The notes beneath the pieces are model-generated. The model was not told the DNA's origin, ran no database searches, and saw only the letters and a program-made list of their open reading frames with translations. Shown one piece after another: positions 58,393-64,000 of a DNA stretch of 64,000 nt. Position 1 is the stretch's first letter, and every line of letters begins with the position of its first letter. Both the position numbers and the translations under genes were made by a program. This DNA is from Ashinkailepas kermadecensis (Eukaryota > Arthropoda > Thecostraca > Neolepadidae): the NCBI GenBank assembly GCA_034440615.1, contig JAOTOM010004552.1, positions 124,001 to 188,000 of the forward strand, given 5' to 3'.

Positions 58393-58783
58393 CTATGGGC
58401 GCACCTGCCCTCGCGCTGTGTGCATGACGAACAGGATGGCGTCTGGCTTCAGAGTCAGCTGGATCCCGGGAAGGATTCGGCAGAGGTGGTTGCTGAGACG
58501 CAGCTGGCATAGCCGGCCCGAAACTGAGCTGGAAGCCTGCAATTTCTGGATCGCTCCGAGCTTTTCGTGGTCGGCTTGCAAGCTGCACGCGCTGACGTTA
58601 TGACCCAGGAGCTTCACTGTGTCTCGTCGGAAGCTGCATCTTGTGCGACTCAGCTTGAGGCCGGCGTTTTCCATTCGATTCAGGATGACTGAGGTGGATA
58701 TCGTGCGTGAATTCGTCTCCGAACACGAGCAAGTCGTTCAGGTAGCCGGTGACGCCGGAGAGACTTTGAAGAGTCGGCTGCAT
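58393..58783 (-). pseudogene. Ty3/gypsy reverse transcriptase relic
   Basis: Minus strand: VTGYLNDLLVFGDEFTHDIH (the catalytic YxDD box, here YLND), then after a frameshift near 58680 MENAGLKLSRTRCSF, KLLGHNVSA and ADHEKLGAIQKL, the usual order of palm and connection segments, followed by a degraded NHLCRILPG region. It is not in the right order to be one copy with the protease relic at 54841. Broken and non-functional. Confidence 0.75.
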
Positions 58784-58807
58784 CTTCTATTGGTCATGCG
58801 GTCGGAC

Positions 58808-59040
58808 ACGTATGTATGCATGCATGCATGCGAACGTACATGCATACATGCACACATACATACTTACATACATGTATGCATACATACATACATACAAATG
58901 TGTATACATACATACGTGTACACATACATACCTACATATATGCATGTATGTATGCATACATGTATGTGTTTATGCATGCATACATGTATGTGTTTATGCA
59001 TGCATACCTGTATGTATGCATGTGTGTATGTATGTATTGC
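58808..59040. repeat. ATGC/ATAC tetranucleotide-like repeat
   Basis: Alternating CATACATACATGTATG words. Frames of Met/Tyr/His/Cys repeats are not coding. Confidence 0.9.
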
Positions 59041-59216
59041 ATCTAAAATTATTTCGTGAGATGGTTATTATGGATTGAAGTCATTTCAGCTTTTCACAAC
59101 ATCGACTAGACTTCAGCTGGGATCGAGCACATTGGTGGCAAGATAGGATATCTACACCCACGTGAAAGGAATACCAATCTAAAGCGTTAAAAACACAGGA
59201 CACAGTGCACACATTA

Positions 59217-59429
59217 TGCTTCCGAACTCTTGAGAAAGTTCCTACAAGCTAACAGCGATGCACTTCCAGTGACCACAGTCGGCAGGCGGTTCCATGCAAC
59301 GGCAGCGCGGCAGCGGGAAGCTCGCTGTGTGCACGCCAGCCTGCACTTCGGCAGCTCTAGACGACTGACGTCAGAAGCGTCAGGATCGCGGCTGGGGACC
59401 ACTGGCCTAGCCACAAACACGTCGTGCAC
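59217..59429 (-). pseudogene. non-LTR retrotransposon ORF2 C-terminal relic
   Basis: The minus frame contains LELPKCRLACTQRASRCRAA, then VAWNRLPTVVTGSASLLACR and NFLKSSEA before a stop. This is the pattern at the C-terminus of many CR1/Jockey-type polymerases (basic stretch, A.WN.LP, SL..FK..LK). Only about 70 residues remain. A dispersed motif (59518-59570) lies just beyond. Confidence 0.55.
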
Positions 59430-59682
59430 TGCCGGGGCTTCAGCGCGTTGTGCAGGGTATTATGCACTTTAGTGACATCATGCTCCGTTACCAGATGACA
59501 GTGATGACGATCTGGTTATGGGCGCTATATGACCTATGCAGCCGATGCGCCCCTAAACCACAATAACTAACTAACTAGGTCGGAGATACAGTTAGGGCGC
59601 TTTAAGGTGCACTCGTTCTCGAACGTGAACAGCATCGAATGCACAGCCGCTTCGAGACGGCGAAGCGTGTCGGGGCACTGAC

Positions 59683-59816
59683 CTTCCGTCAGCTGATCCA
59701 GCATGGGGTACATCCTGGTGACGGCCTCGTCGGTCATCACCCAGCCGCCGGTGGTGATCTCCAGTCGGCCGGAGTCCACTAGCTGACGAAACACGCGCTG
59801 CTGTTCAGCCGTGGCG
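59683..59816 (-). CDS. alpha-Man-II: class II alpha-mannosidase, most upstream exon in the window
   Basis: 134 nt; acceptor TTATTCTACAG, donor GAAG|GTCAGT. One base finishes a split codon, then 44 codons and the first base of Gly: [44 protein letters not shown]. It matches the Golgi-type signature ending in [22 protein letters not shown]; lysosomal enzymes read NGGWCM.DEA instead. It joins in phase to 50505. The preceding exons (membrane anchor, stem, PHSHNDPGW zinc motif) were not found up to 64000 and are presumably outside. Confidence 0.9.
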
Positions 59817-60440
59817 CTGTAGAATAACCGGGTCAGGTGACGTCACGCCACGTGCTCGCCGCCGCCGGCGACTTCAGATCAGTCTGTCGTGCAGGCGGTA
59901 CGGCAGCGACGACTCACCTGAATCGGCGCTTCGTTTTTTTGTTAAACTCTCGGTCACTGTTAACCAGCATTTGGCACTGCATATCCTACAAGGGTGAAAC
60001 CGTCTAGCTTATCTAACCACGAGGCATGACATTTGAGATTTTCGTTCAGACAACATAGGTGTATCGAACAGTGTGATAGCCATAATTGTATAGGCAGGAG
60101 GGGGCAAATGTACACGTGCTACCATTGACCAGACCAATACCATACCATACCAATCATTGACCACATTCCGATTGATAGTCGGGAAGTTGGGAGAGGAAAA
60201 CACAAACTTCCCCTTATCGCAATTTACCTCGAATACCGCCCATGGGCTTCGTCGTTGCGATCCCAAGGTCACAATATAGAACATGACTTCACGGTGATCA
60301 TGATTGGCTGTCTGGTATCCGCGCTCGCCTAACCATCTTTTTTCACCCCCGTCATCGGTGTGCGATGATGCTGTTCGGCGGAATCATAATATGTGCACCG
60401 GAAAAGAAAGCAGGATAGGCTCTGCCTCCTTTTCCGGATA
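59817..60440. other. intronic stretch upstream of the first visible exon
   Basis: Nothing recognised. The minus strand has CGCCGATTCAGGTGAGTCG near 59925, a donor-like string without a recognisable exon. Confidence 0.4.
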
Positions 60441-60443
60441 CAT

Positions 60444-60600
60444 TCCGCTGTGAACACATTCAGCTATGAACACATTCCGCTGTGAGCACATTCCGCTATG
60501 AACACATTCCGCTGTGAACACATTCCGCTATGAACACATTCCGCTATGAACACATTCCGCTGTGAACACATTCGGCTATGAACACATTCCGCTGCGCATC
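60444..60600. repeat. 16-bp minisatellite, about 10 copies
   Basis: ACACATTCCGCTATGA/ACACATTCCGCTGTGA alternating, with GCTATG and GCTGTG variants. Confidence 0.95.
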
Positions 60601-60734
60601 CTGCCCCTGTCGTGCCCCGCTCCGTCGCCGCCTCACCGATGGCCCGTCCACCGGAGCCGGCATTGTTCTCACGACCATCAGCCGCTGACCACATTCATAT
60701 CGCTGGGAGCGAGGTTGCCACCATGGAGACGCCA

Positions 60735-60960
60735 TTCTCAGTTTCTCATGTTTCTCATGTTTCATGTCTCTCATGTTTCATGTTTCTCACGTTTCATGTT
60801 TCTCACGTTTCATGTTTCTCATGTTTCATGTATCTCACGTTTCATGTTTCTCATGTTTCATGTTTCTCATGTTTCATGTTTCATGTTTTGTCCCATGTTT
60901 TCTCATGTCTCGTGTTTCGCCATTCTCATGTTTTTCATGTTCTGTCATGTTTCTGAGCCA
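60735..60960. repeat. 15-17-bp TCTCATGTTTCATGTT repeats
   Basis: Irregular tandem repeat of TCTCATGTTTCATGTT and TCTCACGTTTCATGTT. Confidence 0.9.
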
Positions 60961-61004
60961 CATGGCATCAGTGGTTATGTGTACTTGTCTGGCCTCTGTC
61001 CGGC

Positions 61005-61780
61005 ATGATGTCTGTCCGGCATGATGTATGTCCGGCATGATGTCTGTCGGCATGATGTCTGTCCGGCATGATGTCTGGCGGCATGATGTTTGTCCGGCAT
61101 GATGTCTGTCCGGCATGATGTTTGTCCGGCATGATGTTTGTCCGGCATGATGTTTGTCCGGCATGATGTTTGTCCGGCATGATGTTTGTCCGGCATGATG
61201 TTTGTCCGGCATGTCTGGCGGCATGATGTCTGTCCGGCATGATGTATGTCGGCATGATGTCTGTCCGGCATGATGTTTGTCCGGCATGATGTCTGTCCGG
61301 CATGATGTTTGTCCGGCATGTCTGGCGGCATGATGCCTGGCGGCATGATGTCTGGCGGCATGATGTCTGTCCGGCATGATGTTTGTCCGGCATGATGTTT
61401 GTCCGGCATGATGTTTGTCCGGCATGATGTCTGTCCGGCATGATGTTTGTCCGGCATGATGTCTGGCGGCATGATGTCTGTCCGGCATGATGTCTGTCCG
61501 GCATGATGTATGTCCGGCATGATGTCTGTCGGCATGATGTCTGGCGGCATGATGTCTGGCGGCATGATGTTTGTCCGGCATGATGTCTGTCCGGCATGAT
61601 GTTTGTCCGGCATGATGTTTGTCCGGCATGATGTCTGGCGGCATGATGTCGTGCGGCATGATGTCGGGCGGCATGATGTCTGGCGGCGTGATGTCTGTCG
61701 GGCATGTCTGTCGGGCATGTTTGTCGGGCATGTCTGTCGGACATGTTTGTCGGGCATGTCTGTCGGGCATGTCTGCCCAG
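61005..61780. repeat. 16-bp minisatellite, about 45 copies
   Basis: CATGATGTTTGTCCGG and CATGATGTCTGTCCGG with 13-bp short units (CATGATGTCTGGCGG-type) interspersed; the right edge changes to CATGTCTGTCGGG. On the minus strand it reads as DRHHAGQTSCR-like frames that are not genes. Confidence 0.97.
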
Positions 61781-62828
61781 CATACCCGCTGGCTAATTCA
61801 GGGTATGAGTATTCGGTTAGTTGTTATTGTGGTTAGGGGCGCATCTACTGCATAGGTAATATAGCACCCATGCGTACTCGGGAAATTATCCCACCCTTAT
61901 ATGACTTGCACTGTAAGCAACTAATCGGCAAATTGTGCTCGATTCCAGAACACTGCATAAAGTACGATTACAAGGTCCTTGTATACCAGCAATAACAAGC
62001 TGAGGGCAAGGTTCCGGTGGACCACACAGGCAAACTGAGAATACCTGAATGCATGTTCGACGGATCGCTATTCCAAAATGCTTTGTGGTACTCGTGAACG
62101 TTATGGGAGATCGTGTGTACTCTTAACATACTTCCGATACTTTCAGAGCTGCGTACAGGAGACGACCTGACTCAATCGGAGAAGAACAACGGAAAGATCT
62201 GCCTGACCTCGGGGCGCGCGGGTTGCGTGGCATGCCGATATAGCCATGCGACAGCCGGTTTGATCGACACTGGGTAAGTTCAGCCATATAGTCTTTTCTT
62301 ATGAGTGAAAAGTAAGCGCGCACGTCAAGGAAAATTTTGCGGCGAAAGGTGCTATGAATCAAAATTAAAACAGCAGGTGAAATTCTGAGCGAAAACAGGT
62401 CGGACCTGGCCGGATCCATCTGATGAAGAATTGTTTTATAAACATGGGCGTAGATTCGCTCACTCTTAGTCCCCATCGTAATAAGGTATTGAGTAGTTAT
62501 TCATCCGCGTGCTCTTAACTCGCACTCTGACGGGACTCGTGCTACGTGCACTGGTGGAGGAGTGGACATCTTCCCTCTCACCTCGGGAGTTTTCAGGCCC
62601 ATTCGGACCTGACGATCTTTTTTTTGCATCTCAAACCTTTGAGATGCAGAGACTTCGGAACAGTTGGAATAGCCGAACCACTGAACCACGAACCATTTTT
62701 CGGTCTCGGAGTTACTTTGTAGAAGGAAGGCCCCTGCACGCTTCATCTCTGAGTCTATGTATGGTGTGGAGTGGGGGGCTGTTCGCGCGTGGTTTTGCAC
62801 AGAACTCCACTGAGTGCTAAGCGTACAA
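61781..62828. other. unannotated stretch
   Basis: Contains a copy of the dispersed motif at about 61830-61880 (TTAGGGGCGCATCTACTGCA) and a perfect inverted repeat, GCATCTCAAA with a 2-base loop, at 62626-62647. No gene. Confidence 0.45.
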
Positions 62829-63255
62829 CATGACACTCAGTGGGCTCAGTACGAGTAGTACGACTCAGTGGGACCAGTACGACTCAGTGGGACCAGTACG
62901 ACTCAGTGGGACCAGTACGACTCAGTGGAACCAGTGCGTCTCAGTGGAACCAGTACGACTCAGTGGGGCCAGTACGACTAAGTGGGACCAGTACGACTCA
63001 GTGGGACCAGTACGACTCAGTGGGACCAGTACGACTCAGTGGGACCAGTACGACTCAGTGGGACCAGTACGACTCAGTGGGACCAGTACGTCTCAGTGGG
63101 ACCAGTACGACTCAGTGGGACCAGTACTACTCAGTGGGACCAGTACGTCTCAGTGGGACCAGTACGTCTCAGTGGGACCAGTACGACTCAGTGGGACCAG
63201 TACGTCTCAGTGGGACCAGTACGTCTCACTGGAACCAGTACGTCTCAGTGGGCGC
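62829..63255. repeat. 19-bp minisatellite, about 22 copies
   Basis: ACTCAGTGGGACCAGTACG with GTCTCAG and GGAACCAG variants. Confidence 0.97.
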
Positions 63256-64000
63256 TCACAGAGCCACGTCTACAGTCTTGGACTCGATGATGCAACATTC
63301 AGACTGAACAACAATAAAGTATCAGGTCTGTCACCTGATATAGACCTGGTATAGCGGAGGATATTTAGCAGGATTGTTCGGGCTCCAAGTCTGCTTGCTG
63401 ACATACCATAAATTCAAGCTTGAAGACATTTTCAATCGTAGCTGTAGTTTCCCTGCAGAGGCAATGACAAACAGAGGCGTTTTTTTCTAGCATCAAAGCT
63501 CCAACCGTTAAAGATGAGCTGAAGCTCCCATACCTGCATCAAAAGGTCCTCCGATGAGCGGCGATGGATTCGGAATTGATTGATGGATGTCAATTGTGAT
63601 GTTTTGCAAGCAAATTATCTCGTGTTTTTTTTAATGAATTTTACGGTTATTCTCTAAGGCGCTTTTATATTCACAAAATCACAATTTATCGGTCATTCTA
63701 TAACATCAAAAAATATTACACGACAAATTCCAAACAATTTCATGTTTCAAGTTCATAACGTAGGCTAATGCAATGGCTCAAATTTAGAAAGTTCTACATC
63801 GATCCGCCTTGTTGGCATCATGAACAAATAAGAAGTGTCAAAATGGGGCAGAGATAAAAAAGATAGTCCTAACGCCCATTATTCTAACGGGAGTCAAATG
63901 ACCCCCTGGATCGTAATCTGCTCCTGCACCCAATCTAGAGCTAAGAATGGAAGCTAAGCGTTAGCGCAATCAGATATCAAAAAGCGGTGTAGAGAATAAC
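63256..64000. other. unannotated stretch
   Basis: AT-rich unique sequence to the window end. No mannosidase exon recognised on the minus strand. Confidence 0.45.

Noticed and set aside
57191..58588. 465-codon minus frame of VEHMWDIVCS repeats
   Set aside because: It is the 39-bp array, whose period is a multiple of three, with a gypsy relic attached.
60874..61783. Histidine/cysteine-rich frames near 300 codons
   Set aside because: They are the 16-bp array; all three minus frames are open, as expected from the repeat and not from selection.
63480..63560. Possible upstream mannosidase exon on the minus strand
   Set aside because: A donor-like CAGGTATGG follows an open stretch, but its translation does not resemble the family's PHSHNDPGW or FIWSE segments.

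Overview
This is a eukaryotic, most likely invertebrate, nuclear window. The evidence is spliced exons with consensus GT...AG junctions, a Penelope-like retroelement, a pogo-class DNA transposon, tRNA-derived SINEs, Ty3/gypsy and non-LTR relics, long (TA)n runs and more than thirty minisatellite arrays. Recent tandem arrays make up a very large share of the bases. A crustacean or another arthropod is my best guess, but the sequence does not settle the taxon. No bacterial features, CRISPR array or rRNA gene were seen.

The only host gene I can support is on the minus strand: a divergent Golgi-type (class II, GH38) alpha-mannosidase. Its 3' half is spread over about 25 kb in five exons: 59816-59683, 50505-50378, 40273-40152, 38379-38244 and 36573-34315. 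Several of these are too short to be found by ORF length; I identified them by translating around splice sites and checking phase. The phases join exactly (1, 0, 2, 0), giving about 925 contiguous residues and a true stop. The N-terminal exons (membrane anchor and first zinc-binding His/Asp motif) must lie beyond 64000.

Layout. 1-34 kb is intergenic and made of arrays and mobile elements: a 56-bp satellite (0.3-1.2 kb), a pentanucleotide block (2.4-3.1 kb), a 5'-truncated Penelope-like element with long inverted arms (10.3-12.4 kb), a TTAA-flanked MITE (16.6-17.6 kb), a degenerate 'GATTTTT-GGGGCCC' repeat field (17.7-20.5 kb), a near-complete pogo-like transposon inserted in a short-period satellite (23.9-27.5 kb), and a Harbinger-like MITE (28.6-29.5 kb). 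34-60 kb is the mannosidase locus, every intron of which carries minisatellites. 60-64 kb is further intron or upstream sequence with 16- and 19-bp arrays.

The most unusual signals are at splice sites. A 43-bp minisatellite (39.4-40.2 kb) is an amplification of the 3' end of a mannosidase exon together with its splice donor, so 18 donor copies stand in a row. A SINE has inserted six bases into another intron and duplicated the donor; the distal copy has lost its GT. No evidence was seen for an operon, defence system or other multi-gene system.
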